A stretch of 64,000 nucleotides of DNA from Marinovum sp048263515. Its GTDB lineage: Bacteria; Pseudomonadota; Alphaproteobacteria; Rhodobacterales; Rhodobacteraceae. This document shows, in pieces, positions 18,555 to 28,187 of the stretch (position 1 is its first letter; each line of letters starts with the position of its first letter). Both the position numbers and the translations under genes were made by a program. The notes below the pieces were generated by a model. That model searched no databases. It had not been told where the DNA came from and saw nothing but the letters and a program-made list of their open reading frames with translations. The stretch lies in contig NZ_JBLXEC010000005.1 in assembly GCF_048263515.1 (NCBI RefSeq), positions 163,140 to 227,139 on the forward strand. The letters run 5' to 3'.

Positions 18555-18575
18555 GCCCCGGGCTTGACCCGGGGC
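18555..18575. repeat. 8-5-8 palindromic repeat, copy 3
   Basis: Perfect GCCCCGGG/CCCGGGGC stem with loop CTTGA, just beyond repeat array B and 18 bases from the stop of the redoxin gene. Confidence 0.7.
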
Positions 18576-18592
18576 CTCCACCGCGACGCTGC

Positions 18593-19111
18593 TTAAAGCG
18601 TCCCGCGGGGCGGGCGGTTGGTCTCTTTGGTAAACACCATCCCGTCGAGCAATTCCGCCAGGTCGGGCCGGGCCGAGGGACCGTTGGACAAAGCGATCAG
18701 CAACAGGCTGCCGTCGGGCCGCAGGACGAACACACCGGGCTCGGCAAAGGGCGCGTCGGTCTCGGCGTCAGACAAAGGCTGGGTGACATAGAGCCCCAGC
18801 GTGGCCATCTGATCGCGCCTCAGACCATAGCCCAGGTCGAACCCCCAGCCGAATTCCGCGACATCGGCCTGCGCCTTGGCCTCGGGATCGGCCGAGACCA
18901 CCACCACGTCAAACCCCGCCGCCTGCCAGTCGCCGCGCATCGCGTCGAGCCCGTTGAGGTACTTCTTGCACCGCGGGCAATGCTTGCCGCGATAGACCAC
19001 CAGCAGGGTCCAGGCCTCGCGCTCGCCGCCGACGGTGATCTCGCCACCCCCGACCTTCGGAAAGCGCATCGGCGCAAGCAGCGCGCCGGCGACGGGTTTG
19101 GGCGTGGGCAT
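18593..19111 (-). CDS. Redoxin / AhpC-TSA-type thioredoxin-fold protein
   Basis: 172-residue cytosolic protein of the peroxiredoxin-like thioredoxin fold. The active-site region VVYRGKHCPRCKKYL puts a C-P-R-C pair at residues 45-48, so it could act as a two-cysteine oxidoreductase. FDVVVVSADPEAKAQ and GVFVLRPDGSLL are the later strands of the fold. There is no signal peptide. It is convergent with array B and transcribed away from nlpD with a 29-base gap. The substrate is unknown. Confidence 0.82.
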   Translation of the reverse strand: MPTPKPVAGALLAPMRFPKVGGGEITVGGEREAWTLLVVYRGKHCPRCKKYLNGLDAMRGDWQAAGFDVVVVSADPEAKAQADVAEFGWGFDLGYGLRRDQMATLGLYVTQPLSDAETDAPFAEPGVFVLRPDGSLLLIALSNGPSARPDLAELLDGMVFTKETNRPPRGTL

Positions 19112-19140
19112 GAGCGGTCCTTCCGGGGAACTTGCTGAAG

Positions 19141-20322
19141 TTACTGAACGTAGGGCAGGGGATCGACGCTCTCGAAGCCTTCGCGGACCTCGAAGTGCAG
19201 ATACGACGGATCGCCCGCCGCCACCTTGCCCAGGGTCTGGCCGCGGCTGACGCTGTCGCCCTTCTTGACGGTGATGCCGTCGACGTTGGCATAGACCGTC
19301 AGCACGTTGTTGGCGTGCTTGATCACCACGATCGGCACCTGATCGGCATTGGCGGTGATCGCGGCGACGGTGCCGGCCTCGGCGGCCTTGACCGGGGTGC
19401 CGGCGCTGGCGGCGATGTCGATGCCGTCGTTGCGGCCCTTGGCATATTCGCGGATCACCGAGCCCGAGACCGGCATCTGCATGCGCGCGGACTTGGCGGG
19501 GGCCTTGGTCTGCTCCTTGCCGAGGTCGGGCGAGGGCGGTGTCGGCACCGGGGCGGCGGCGGGCGCCGGGGTGGCGGCGGGCAGCGGCTTCGAGGCGCTC
19601 GGCGGTGTCGGCGTGGGCGAGCCCTGGCCGGGCTCGGTGGTGGTTGTGGCCGCAGGCTCGGGCCGGGTGGCGGCGGCGCCATCCCGCACGGTGGGGATCA
19701 GCAGGAACTGGCCCTCGCGCACGGTGAATTCGCGGTCGAGCCCGTTCCAGTCGGCCAGCGCACGTACAGAGACGTTGTAGAGCCGCGCGATGGTAAAGGC
19801 GGTTTCGCCGCGTTCCACCTTGTGGCGCACCGGCTCGGCGCCGGTCTGCACCGGCGGAAGTTCGCTTGTGGTCACCGGTGTGGCGGCGGCATTGTTGATC
19901 GCGGCACCGGCGATCTCGGTGATGTCGCGGGCCTCGTTGGCGGGGCGGATCGGGCCTGTGGCGGGCTCGGTCACCTTGTAGGGCAGGGCCACGATCTCTC
20001 CGGCGCGCAGGGTGTCGTCGGCGCGCATGCCGTTGAACTTGGCCAGATCGGCGACGCTCATGCCGATGCGCTGCGCCAACCCGCCCAGGGTATCGCCACG
20101 CCGCGCCACGGCGACCTGGTAGTTGGGATAGGAAATAATCCCGCGGCTGTCGGGGCTTGGCCGGCTCGCCGTGGCATTGCGCGCCGCTTCCGACGTGTCA
20201 TACTGGCTGTCGCCGATCCTGCCGCGCAGGTCGAAATCATTCGGCAGGCTCTCGCAGGCGGCCAGACCGACCAGCGCCGAGCCAGCCACGATCACCGGAA
20301 AGCGGGGCGGAAAACTCCACAT
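19141..20322 (-). CDS. nlpD: NlpD-like LysM/M23 lipoprotein, degenerate peptidase
   Basis: 393-residue cell-envelope lipoprotein: lipobox LAAC near residue 27, two LysM motifs (VARRGDTLGGLAQRIG and VERGETAFTIARLYN), a Pro/Ala/Thr-rich linker and a C-terminal LytM/M23 domain. Two usual zinc ligands are changed: the His before GIDIAA is Asn (GRNDGIDIAA), and the HLHFEVR block reads YLHFEVR. That pattern fits NlpD/EnvC-type amidase activators rather than active endopeptidases. GAGGG eight bases before the ATG at 20322 sets the start. It completes a surE-pcm-nlpD order as in enterics; rpoS does not follow. Confidence 0.9.
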   Translation of the reverse strand: MWSFPPRFPVIVAGSALVGLAACESLPNDFDLRGRIGDSQYDTSEAARNATASRPSPDSRGIISYPNYQVAVARRGDTLGGLAQRIGMSVADLAKFNGMRADDTLRAGEIVALPYKVTEPATGPIRPANEARDITEIAGAAINNAAATPVTTSELPPVQTGAEPVRHKVERGETAFTIARLYNVSVRALADWNGLDREFTVREGQFLLIPTVRDGAAATRPEPAATTTTEPGQGSPTPTPPSASKPLPAATPAPAAAPVPTPPSPDLGKEQTKAPAKSARMQMPVSGSVIREYAKGRNDGIDIAASAGTPVKAAEAGTVAAITANADQVPIVVIKHANNVLTVYANVDGITVKKGDSVSRGQTLGKVAAGDPSYLHFEVREGFESVDPLPYVQ

Positions 20323-20385
20323 CTCGATATCCCTCAAACTTCGTCCGGTTGCCCCGGATGTTCTGTTGCCAATTTTATACACCGT

Positions 20386-21030
20386 TCACGTGTCGCGCCC
20401 AAGTCCCTCGACCAGCGGCACAAAGCGCACGGCGCGCAATTCATCGTAATCGAAGCCGTTTTCATCACGCCTGACCCGGATCAGGCGCTGAACGGCATCG
20501 GATTGCCCCACCGGCAGCACCATGACACCACCAACGCGCAATTGCGCCAAGAGCGGGCCCGGCGGGTCCTCGGCAGCGGCGGTCACCAGGATGCGGTCGA
20601 AGGGCGCCTGATCGGGCAGTCCGAAGGAGCCGTCAGCGGTAAAGGCGGTGATGTTCGCAAGGTCGAGCTTGTCGAACACCGCCCGCGCCCCCTGCACCAG
20701 CCGCTTGTGCCGGTCGACGGTGTAGATCCGCCGCGCCAGCTGGCTCAGGATCGCCGCCTGATAGCCGGAGCCGGTGCCGACCTCGAGCACGGTGTCGCGC
20801 GGCTGCACGTCGAGCGCCTGGGTCATCAGCCCCACCACCGAGGGCTGGCTGATGGTCTGGCCGCAGGCGATGGGCAGCGGCATGTCCTCGTAGGCGCGTT
20901 CGGAAAAGAACCCCTGGATGAAATCCGCGCGGTCGATCTTTTCCATCGCGGTCAGCACGCGCTTGTCGGTCACGCCCTTGGAGCGGAGCGCATAGAGGAA
21001 CTGCATCTTGCGTTCGGCCTCGGGGGTCAT
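20386..21030 (-). CDS. pcm: Protein-L-isoaspartate O-methyltransferase
   Basis: 214-residue SAM-dependent repair enzyme that methylates isoaspartyl residues in aged proteins. It has the family blocks KIDRADFIQGFFSERAY, ACGQTISQPSVVGLMTQ, the SAM loop VLEVGTGSGYQAAIL, and the C-terminal RFVPLVEG. Length is normal. Its ATG overlaps the surE stop by 4 bases, so surE and pcm are coupled. Confidence 0.96.
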   Translation of the reverse strand: MTPEAERKMQFLYALRSKGVTDKRVLTAMEKIDRADFIQGFFSERAYEDMPLPIACGQTISQPSVVGLMTQALDVQPRDTVLEVGTGSGYQAAILSQLARRIYTVDRHKRLVQGARAVFDKLDLANITAFTADGSFGLPDQAPFDRILVTAAAEDPPGPLLAQLRVGGVMVLPVGQSDAVQRLIRVRRDENGFDYDELRAVRFVPLVEGLGRDT

Positions 21031-21812
21031 TCCAGCACGCCTCTCAGCGCATCGAGCGCATCGGGCGCCGTCAGGTCGGCGCGCATCGGGGTGACCGAGA
21101 TATAGCCGTCGAGGTTGACGCCGGCGTCGCTGTCGGGCGCCACCGGCGCGCGCTGGTCGCCGCCGCGGATCCAGAAGAACCGCCGGCCGGAGGGCGAGAG
21201 ATGCGGTTCGACGCTGAAGGCGGTGTTGTCGCGCATGCCCTGCGGCGCGGCGCGGGTGCCCTTGACCTCGGCCGCCGCCACCGGCGGGAAGTTGATGTTG
21301 TAGAACAGCTGGTAGGCCGAGGGGTTGGCCAACCGGGCCGAGAGCACCTTGCGGATGACGTCGGCGCCATGCACGCGGGCGGCCTCGAAGGGGTCGTCGA
21401 GATCGCGGTTGTCAGGGCCGTAGTACTGCGACAGCGCCATCGCCGGCAAGCCCTGCAGCGCCGCCTCCAGCGCGCCGCCCAGGGTGCCGGAATAAAGTGC
21501 GTTCTCGGCCGAGTTGTTGCCGCGGTTCACGCCCGACAGCACCAGATCGGGCGGGGTGTCCTTCATCACGTCGTGCAGGCCCACCATGACGCAATCGGCC
21601 GGGCTGCCTTCGGCGGCAAAGCGGCGGTCGCCCATTTCCGAGACCATGAAGGGATGGGTGTAGGAGATGCAATGCGCCACGCCCGATTGCTCGAACGCCG
21701 GGGCGACGGTCCAGACCTCGCCACCCGGGCCTGCGATCTCCTCGGCGATCTTGTGAAGAACCTTCAGGCCCGGCGCGTTGATGCCGTCGTCATTGGTGAT
21801 GAGAATGCGCAT
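21027..21812 (-). CDS. surE: 5'/3'-nucleotidase SurE
   Basis: 261-residue metal-dependent nucleoside monophosphate phosphatase, a stationary-phase survival protein. MRILITNDDG gives the metal-binding Asp pair at residues 8-9, APAFEQSGVAH the conserved Ser, and LVLSGVNRGNNSA the Asn ligand. Length is normal. First gene of the surE-pcm-nlpD block. Confidence 0.96.
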   Translation of the reverse strand: MRILITNDDGINAPGLKVLHKIAEEIAGPGGEVWTVAPAFEQSGVAHCISYTHPFMVSEMGDRRFAAEGSPADCVMVGLHDVMKDTPPDLVLSGVNRGNNSAENALYSGTLGGALEAALQGLPAMALSQYYGPDNRDLDDPFEAARVHGADVIRKVLSARLANPSAYQLFYNINFPPVAAAEVKGTRAAPQGMRDNTAFSVEPHLSPSGRRFFWIRGGDQRAPVAPDSDAGVNLDGYISVTPMRADLTAPDALDALRGVLE

Positions 21813-21928
21813 GGAGACCCCGAATGAAAGCTGGCCTCTGCTTAGTGGAGCGGGCGCTCAGGGGCAAGGCGGGGCAGGCCGGATGCCCCCGCCGACCGGT
21901 GCCGAAATGCCATTCCGCCGCGTCGGGA

Positions 21929-22576
21929 TCAGCCGAGGTTCAGCGCCGCCACCACCTTGGCCGCCTCGTCGCGCGGACGCGCCAGAAGCTCGGCCTCTTG
22001 TCCCGGGAAGAAGCGCGCGCGGGTGCCGCTGGGCATCTGCGCCGGTTCCAGAACGTGGACCCGGGGACCGGTGCTCTCGGTCTCGGCCTGCCAGCTGCGG
22101 GCGAGCGCGATCTGCGCGGCCTTGGTGGCGCCGTAGGAGGCAAAGAACTTCTGCCCGGCGCGGGGATCGTCGAAGAACACCGCCTGTCCCTCGGTGCCCA
22201 GCAGCGGCGCGATGAAGGGGATCAGCCGGCCCATGGCGGTGACATTGACCTCGATGCTCTTCTGCCAGTCCTTCATGTCGAGATGGCTGGCCGGCGTCAG
22301 CGGCGCGGCATGCACGGCGGTGTGGCACCAGAGGTCGAGCTTGCCCCATCGGTCGTGGATGCCGCGACAGAGCTGCGCCATGGCGGCCTCGGTGGTGATG
22401 TCCATCGGCGCCAGCGTGGCGCTGTGGCCCTTGGCCTGGATGCGGTCATCCAGTTCCTCGAGCGCACCGGTGGTGCGCGCCACGGCGATGATGTGATGGG
22501 TCGGCGCCAGCGCTTCGGCCAGGGCAGCGCCAAGCCCGCGGGAGGCGCCTGTGATCAGGGCGGTTTTCTCGGTCAT
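21929..22576 (-). CDS. SDR family NAD(P)-dependent oxidoreductase
   Basis: 215-residue short-chain dehydrogenase with the full set of motifs: TGASRGLG at residues 9-16 for cofactor binding and SYGATKAAQ with the catalytic Y-x-x-x-K. It differs from the SDR at 9037, which lacks these residues. At 215 residues it is short for a classical SDR, losing part of the C-terminal substrate loop. The substrate is unknown. It is a separate transcription unit from surE, with a 116-base gap. Confidence 0.87.
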   Translation of the reverse strand: MTEKTALITGASRGLGAALAEALAPTHHIIAVARTTGALEELDDRIQAKGHSATLAPMDITTEAAMAQLCRGIHDRWGKLDLWCHTAVHAAPLTPASHLDMKDWQKSIEVNVTAMGRLIPFIAPLLGTEGQAVFFDDPRAGQKFFASYGATKAAQIALARSWQAETESTGPRVHVLEPAQMPSGTRARFFPGQEAELLARPRDEAAKVVAALNLG

Positions 22577-22702
22577 GCGCCGGGTTTGCTGCGGTTCGGC
22601 GCGAAGGTCAAGCCGGAGCGCATGGGGCGGGGCGGGGAATTGCGTATTTGGGCGGGGGTGTTGGCGCTTGAGAGGCCGAGGGGTGGCCCGGGGGCGGGCG
22701 TG

Positions 22703-22732
22703 AAAAAGCGGCGAAGCTTGCGCGCCGCCGCT
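22703..22732 (-). terminator. Terminator after the small gene at 22757
   Basis: On the minus strand an AGCGGCG/CGCCGCT stem with a 12-base loop is followed by TTTTC, 25 bases after the stop codon. Confidence 0.75.
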
Positions 22733-22756
22733 CGGGATGTCGGAATGTCGCCGGGA

Positions 22757-23020
22757 TCAGGACCCCGGGATGGTGAGCTTGATGCCGCGGCCGTCGCGCG
22801 AGATGAAGACCTCGCCGTCGCGGATGGCGGTCACCTCGCCGCCGTTGATATGAGACCCGATGCCGACGGTGTTCACGCCGCCGTACCCGTTGCGCAGGAT
22901 GGCCTTGGGGCCGGATTGCGAGGTCAGGGTGCCGAGCAGGACGGTTTCCAGCATCGGCATCTCGGCCTTTTGCGTGGCCGCGGCCTGAGTCTCGGGTGTG
23001 ATCGTGACAGTCTGTGCCAT
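22757..23020 (-). CDS. Small conserved-looking protein, PilP/GspC-like segment
   Basis: 87-residue protein I cannot name. The last 50 residues (GPKAILRNGYGGVNTVGIG, GGEVTAIRDGEVFISRDG, KLTIPG) have the repeating beta-strand pattern of PilP or GspC periplasmic domains. There is no signal peptide or membrane helix, so an actual pilus role is unproven. It has its own terminator and an upstream palindrome, which supports it being a real gene. It lies between an SDR gene and purF, all on the same strand. Confidence 0.65.
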   Translation of the reverse strand: MAQTVTITPETQAAATQKAEMPMLETVLLGTLTSQSGPKAILRNGYGGVNTVGIGSHINGGEVTAIRDGEVFISRDGRGIKLTIPGS

Positions 23021-23050
23021 TTGGCTTTCCCCATAAGTAGAAGCATCACA

Positions 23051-23067
23051 AGCCTACCGGGTAGGCT
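23051..23067. promoter_or_regulatory. 8-1-8 palindrome upstream of small gene
   Basis: AGCCTACCGGGTAGGCT is a perfect palindrome around a central G, 31 bases upstream of the ATG of the gene at 22757. It is a candidate operator or leader hairpin. Confidence 0.4.
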
Positions 23068-23232
23068 GTCGCACTGCGACGCTGCGAAAGGCATCTAGGC
23101 GGTCCGGACGTATAGGGGAAGGGGCCGAAAGATCATCGGCAGATTGACGCCCCGATGCTGGATCGGGGCGGCAAATTACGGCTTATTGCGGCACTGGGTC
23201 GCGGCGGTCGCAGGGGGGATGTTTACCCCGCG

Positions 23233-24705
23233 TTACTCGGCGGCCTTCATCTCGAAGCCCTTTTCGATCATGTCGGCCGGAATCACCGGATATTCGCCGG
23301 AGAAACAGGCGTCGCAATACTGCGGGCAGGCATTGTCGCGGCCTTCGGCCTGGCCCACGGCGCGGTAGAGCCCGTCGAGCGAGATGAACTTGAGCGAATC
23401 GACGTTGAGGTGATCGCGCATCTCGTCCTCGCTCATGGTGGCGGCCAGCAGCTTTTCGCGCTGCGGCGTGTCGACACCGTAGAAACAGGGCCAGGCGGTG
23501 GGCGGGCTGGCGATGCGGAAGTGCACCTCCTTGGCGCCGGCATCGAGGATCATCTCCTTGATCTTGCGGCTGGTGGTGCCACGCACCACCGAGTCGTCGA
23601 CCAGGATCACCCGCTTGCCTTCGATCAGCGCGCGGTTGACGTTGAGCTTGAGCCGCACGCCCATGTTGCGGATCTGCTCGGTCGGTTCGATGAAGGTCCG
23701 GCCCATGTACTGGTTGCGGATGATGCCCATGCCGTAGGGGATGCCGCTCTCATGGGCAAAGCCGATCGCCGCCGGGGTGCCGCTGTCGGGCACCGGGCAG
23801 ACGAGATCGGCCTCGACCGGGGCTTCGCGGGCCAGTTCGACGCCGATCTGGCGCCGGGTCTCATAGACCGAGCGGCCGCCGAGGATGCTGTCGGGGCGCG
23901 AGAAATAGACATGTTCGAAGATGCAGAAGCGCGATTTGGCCTGTGCAAATGGGCGGTGCGAATGCACCTCGCCGTTCTCGATCACCACCATTTCGCCGGG
24001 CTCGACCTCGCGGATCAGCTCGGCGCCGATGATGTCGAGCGCGCAGGTCTCTGACGACAGCGCGTAGCCGTCGTCGCCGACCTTGCCCAGCACCAGCGGC
24101 CGCACGCCCAGGGGATCGCGCACACCGATCAGCTTGGTCCGGGTCATGGCGACGATGGAGAAGGCGCCTTCGACCCGGCGCAGGGCGTCCTGCATCCGTT
24201 CCGGCACCCGGCGCTGCAGCGAGCGGGCCATCAGGTGGATGATGCATTCACTGTCCGACGAGGACTGGAAGATCGAGCCGCGCTCGATCAGCTCGCGCCG
24301 GAGCGCCTCGGCATTGGTGATATTGCCGTTGTGGGCGATCGCCGCGCCGCCCATGGAAAATTCGCCGAAGAAGGGCTGGACGTCGCGGATCGCGGTCTGT
24401 CCCTTCGATCCGGCGGTGGAATAACGCACATGGCCGATGGCGAGATCGCCCGGCAGCGTTTCCATCAGCGATTGCTTGGTGAAGTTGTCGCGCACATAGC
24501 CGAAGCGGCGTGCGGAGTTGAAGCCATGGTCGGGGTGATACGAGACGATCCCCCCGGCTTCCTGGCCGCGGTGCTGCAGGGCGTGCAGACCGAGCGCGAC
24601 GAAATTGGCAGCATCGGTCACACCGACAACGCCAAAGACGCCACATTCTTCTTTGAGTTTGTCGTCATCGAAAGGATGAGCGGGGGGCATCAGGGCGTCG
24701 GCCAA
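23233..24705 (-). CDS. purF: Amidophosphoribosyltransferase
   Basis: 490-residue enzyme catalysing the first committed step of purine synthesis: PRPP plus glutamine to phosphoribosylamine. A short propeptide precedes the N-terminal nucleophile Cys21 in EECGVFGVVG. LQHRGQEAGGI and STAGSKGQT belong to the glutaminase domain, and VILVDDSVVRGTTSR is the PRPP loop of the C-terminal transferase domain. Cysteines in the C-terminal half (YCDACFSGEYP) fit the Fe-S-containing type. cvpA, often its operon partner, lies upstream but is separated by a terminator and repeat array C. Confidence 0.97.
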   Translation of the reverse strand: MADALMPPAHPFDDDKLKEECGVFGVVGVTDAANFVALGLHALQHRGQEAGGIVSYHPDHGFNSARRFGYVRDNFTKQSLMETLPGDLAIGHVRYSTAGSKGQTAIRDVQPFFGEFSMGGAAIAHNGNITNAEALRRELIERGSIFQSSSDSECIIHLMARSLQRRVPERMQDALRRVEGAFSIVAMTRTKLIGVRDPLGVRPLVLGKVGDDGYALSSETCALDIIGAELIREVEPGEMVVIENGEVHSHRPFAQAKSRFCIFEHVYFSRPDSILGGRSVYETRRQIGVELAREAPVEADLVCPVPDSGTPAAIGFAHESGIPYGMGIIRNQYMGRTFIEPTEQIRNMGVRLKLNVNRALIEGKRVILVDDSVVRGTTSRKIKEMILDAGAKEVHFRIASPPTAWPCFYGVDTPQREKLLAATMSEDEMRDHLNVDSLKFISLDGLYRAVGQAEGRDNACPQYCDACFSGEYPVIPADMIEKGFEMKAAE

Positions 24706-24854
24706 GGTGTGGCTCCGAATCCGTTATTGCTTACGGGGGTTACTTAAGCCTTCGGTGCGGACATGTCACGGAACTATGACGGTCAAGTTTGTGGCATGTG
24801 CGGGGAGGGGAGGATCGCCGGGCTTTCGAGGGCCCGGAATCAAGGCCACAGGCC

Positions 24855-24998
24855 GCCGGGCCAGCGGCTGCCCGCCCGGACGGGCTGCCGCTTTGGCTGG
24901 GCCTGGTGTTTCGCTCGGAGGGTTTGCGGAATTGGCTGGGATAAAGTGCGGCCGAACTCAGAGTGCTGCGGCATCCCGCGGGCAGCCGCTGGCCCGGC
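24855..24998. repeat. Long-hairpin repeat element C1
   Basis: 144-bp element with perfect 21-bp inverted ends (24855-24875 and 24978-24998) of the array-B type. The core has GCTTTGGCTGGGCC and GGGATAAAGTGCGGCCGAAC. It lies upstream of purF. Confidence 0.85.
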
Positions 24999-25088
24999 TT
25001 GTGCCTCGGTCCGGCGGAGACTGTGGCTCAACAAACTGCGATGACAACGGTGGAGCCTGCGAGTGGCCCGGAATCAAGGACATAGGCC

Positions 25089-25235
25089 GCCGGGCCAGCG
25101 GCTGCCCGTCCGGACGGGCTGCCGCTTTGGTTGGGCCTGCTGGTGCCTCGCTCGGAGGTCTTGCGGATTTGGCTGGGATAAAGTTCGGCCGAACGGAGGG
25201 TGCTGCGGCATCCCGCGGGCAGCCGCGGGCCCGGC
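25089..25235. repeat. Long-hairpin repeat element C2
   Basis: 147-bp copy with inverted ends at 25089-25108 and 25216-25235, offset 234 bp from C1. The core is GCTTTGGTTGGGCC and GGGATAAAGTTCGGCCGAAC. With C1 it fills the spacer between cvpA and purF. Confidence 0.85.
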
Positions 25236-25245
25236 TGAAACCGAA

Positions 25246-25269
25246 AGCGGCGGCCCGAGGGCCGCCGCT
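25246..25269 (-). terminator. Hairpin terminator after cvpA
   Basis: A perfect AGCGGCGGCC/GGCCGCCGCT stem lies 12 bases beyond the cvpA stop. On the minus strand it is followed by TTTCGGTTT, a weak T-run. It would separate cvpA from purF transcription. Confidence 0.6.
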
Positions 25270-25281
25270 GTTCCGAATTTC

Positions 25282-25845
25282 TTACTGTGCAGGTGCGTCG
25301 CAGACGCCGACGAGCTCTTCGTATTGCGTGGTGACCCAGCCCAGCGCCTGCTCGGGGTTGCGCTCTTCGATGGCGTCGGTCATCCGGCCGAAGACCTGCG
25401 CCGAGCGCGAGTCGTCGATCATCGCGATGTCCTGGCTGGTGATTACTGTCTCGTAGACGAAGAAGGCGATCGCCACCAGAAGGATGCCTCGCGCCACGCC
25501 GAACAGGAACCCGAGCCCCTGGTCGAGCCCGCCAAGCGCCGAGCGCTGGACGATCGACGAAAACAGCGGCGTGAACAGCGACACGACGACCAGAGCGGCG
25601 GCAAAGACCACCGCAAAGGCGGTGATGATGCTCAACTCGCAGCTGTCGCGGATGAAATCGCCCAGCACCGGGATTTCCTTGACCAGCGGATCGACCTGCG
25701 GCGCAAAGATGAAAGCCAGGATCGCGGCGGCGACCCAGCCGGCGATTGCCATGGCTTCACGCACCAGACCGCGCGAATAGGCCAAGAGTGCGGATAGCAC
25801 GATGACAACGGCCACAATGCCGTCAACAAGTGTAAAACCTTCCAT
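25282..25845 (-). CDS. cvpA: CvpA family membrane protein
   Basis: 187-residue inner-membrane protein with four predicted helices, starting MEGFTLVDGIVAVVIVLSAL. The family block AYSRGLVREAM after the first helix and GFLFGVARGILLV in the last third are typical. CvpA was named for colicin V export and is linked to envelope homeostasis. The soluble C-terminal tail ends CDAPAQ. Its usual partner purF lies about 575 bases downstream, beyond repeats C1 and C2. Confidence 0.92.
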   Translation of the reverse strand: MEGFTLVDGIVAVVIVLSALLAYSRGLVREAMAIAGWVAAAILAFIFAPQVDPLVKEIPVLGDFIRDSCELSIITAFAVVFAAALVVVSLFTPLFSSIVQRSALGGLDQGLGFLFGVARGILLVAIAFFVYETVITSQDIAMIDDSRSAQVFGRMTDAIEERNPEQALGWVTTQYEELVGVCDAPAQ

Positions 25846-25875
25846 GTCCTGCCCTTCACTGCCCTCAGCGGCGCC

Positions 25876-27243
<1,368 letters not shown>

Positions 27244-27288
27244 AAGGCGTCATGCCCGAGGACTGACGCCTTGCCAAGCATTCTTGGG

Positions 27289-28074
27289 TTATTCGGCGGC
27301 CTGACGCCCGGCCAGTTCGATCATCCGGCCATTGGCCATCCGGCTTGCCTGGCGCATGTCGGCACCGGGAGGCAGGTCGAGTTCCGGCATCACGTCCGAC
27401 AGAAGCTCGGACAGGCGCTGGATTTCCGAGCGTGCGACATCTTCCTCGATCTCGACGCGCATCGCCCACTTGTGGATGTCGTTGGCAATGACCTTGGCCT
27501 CTTCGAGACGGTCCTCGATCATCTTCACCTCTTGCTGACGCTGGGTGAGGAAGGAGCGGGCCCGGTCGACCTTTTCGTCGGAATAGACTTCGGCCAGTTC
27601 GTGGCTGATCGCGCCCATCTGTGCCGCGACCTCGAGAAGGTCGGTCTCGAGCACGCTGAGATCGGGGTGATTGCGCAGAAAGATCATCCGTTCGCGCACG
27701 GCGTCGAACTCGGATTTCAGCTTGAAGACGCCCTCGCGGTCGGCCTTGTGCACCGCATCATAGGCGCGGGCCACGTCCTGCATGTTGATCGAAAAGCGGC
27801 GATGGGTGGTTTCAAGACGCAGGATACGCTGGTTCGTGGGCAGGTAGACGACAAGGCCGAGAACCAGTGCAGTGACGGCGATCTGGACGATCCAGCCGAG
27901 ATCGACCGGCGGATTGCTGCCGAACTGCAGGGGTAGGGACAGCCAGGGTGCTTGCCCCAGGGCGCTCGCGATTGTATAGCCTAGCAACGCAAGGCCGGCG
28001 ATCGCGTAGATTGCCATGAAGATCATTTGGAAAACGACGGCTGCCAGCCGAAGTGTAGTTTGAATGTTGCGCAT
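27289..28074 (-). CDS. Membrane-anchored coiled-coil protein of unknown function
   Basis: 261 residues. Two N-terminal membrane segments (about 10-40 and 58-80) are followed by a long charged helical region from residue 85 to 230, likely coiled coil (RLEEAKVIANDIHKW, VEIEEDVARSEIQRLSELL). Relatives next to radA in Rhodobacterales are, as I recall, loosely called DNA repair proteins, which the sequence does not support directly. It lies 45 bases upstream of radA on the same strand, so co-expression is likely. Confidence 0.72.
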   Translation of the reverse strand: MRNIQTTLRLAAVVFQMIFMAIYAIAGLALLGYTIASALGQAPWLSLPLQFGSNPPVDLGWIVQIAVTALVLGLVVYLPTNQRILRLETTHRRFSINMQDVARAYDAVHKADREGVFKLKSEFDAVRERMIFLRNHPDLSVLETDLLEVAAQMGAISHELAEVYSDEKVDRARSFLTQRQQEVKMIEDRLEEAKVIANDIHKWAMRVEIEEDVARSEIQRLSELLSDVMPELDLPPGADMRQASRMANGRMIELAGRQAAE

Positions 28075-28187
28075 CTGATCCCCCTAGGATCCTGAATGTG
28101 GGCGGCCCAGATGAGTATGAAGGCCTGCGACTTTTCGACCTAGAAGTATTTAATGATGCGTCAACCTTTGCCGTTGTTACGTGATCA

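Noticed and set aside
17830..18596. Overlapping frames in array B giving similar proteins
   Set aside because: The apparent protein similarity comes from DNA repeats. Frames are not kept between clusters A, B and C, and the conserved feature is base pairing.
7456..25235. CRISPR array or coding tandem repeats
   Set aside because: Units are 141-147 bp hairpins with a period of 190-234 bp. There are no short identical repeats with unique spacers and no cas genes.
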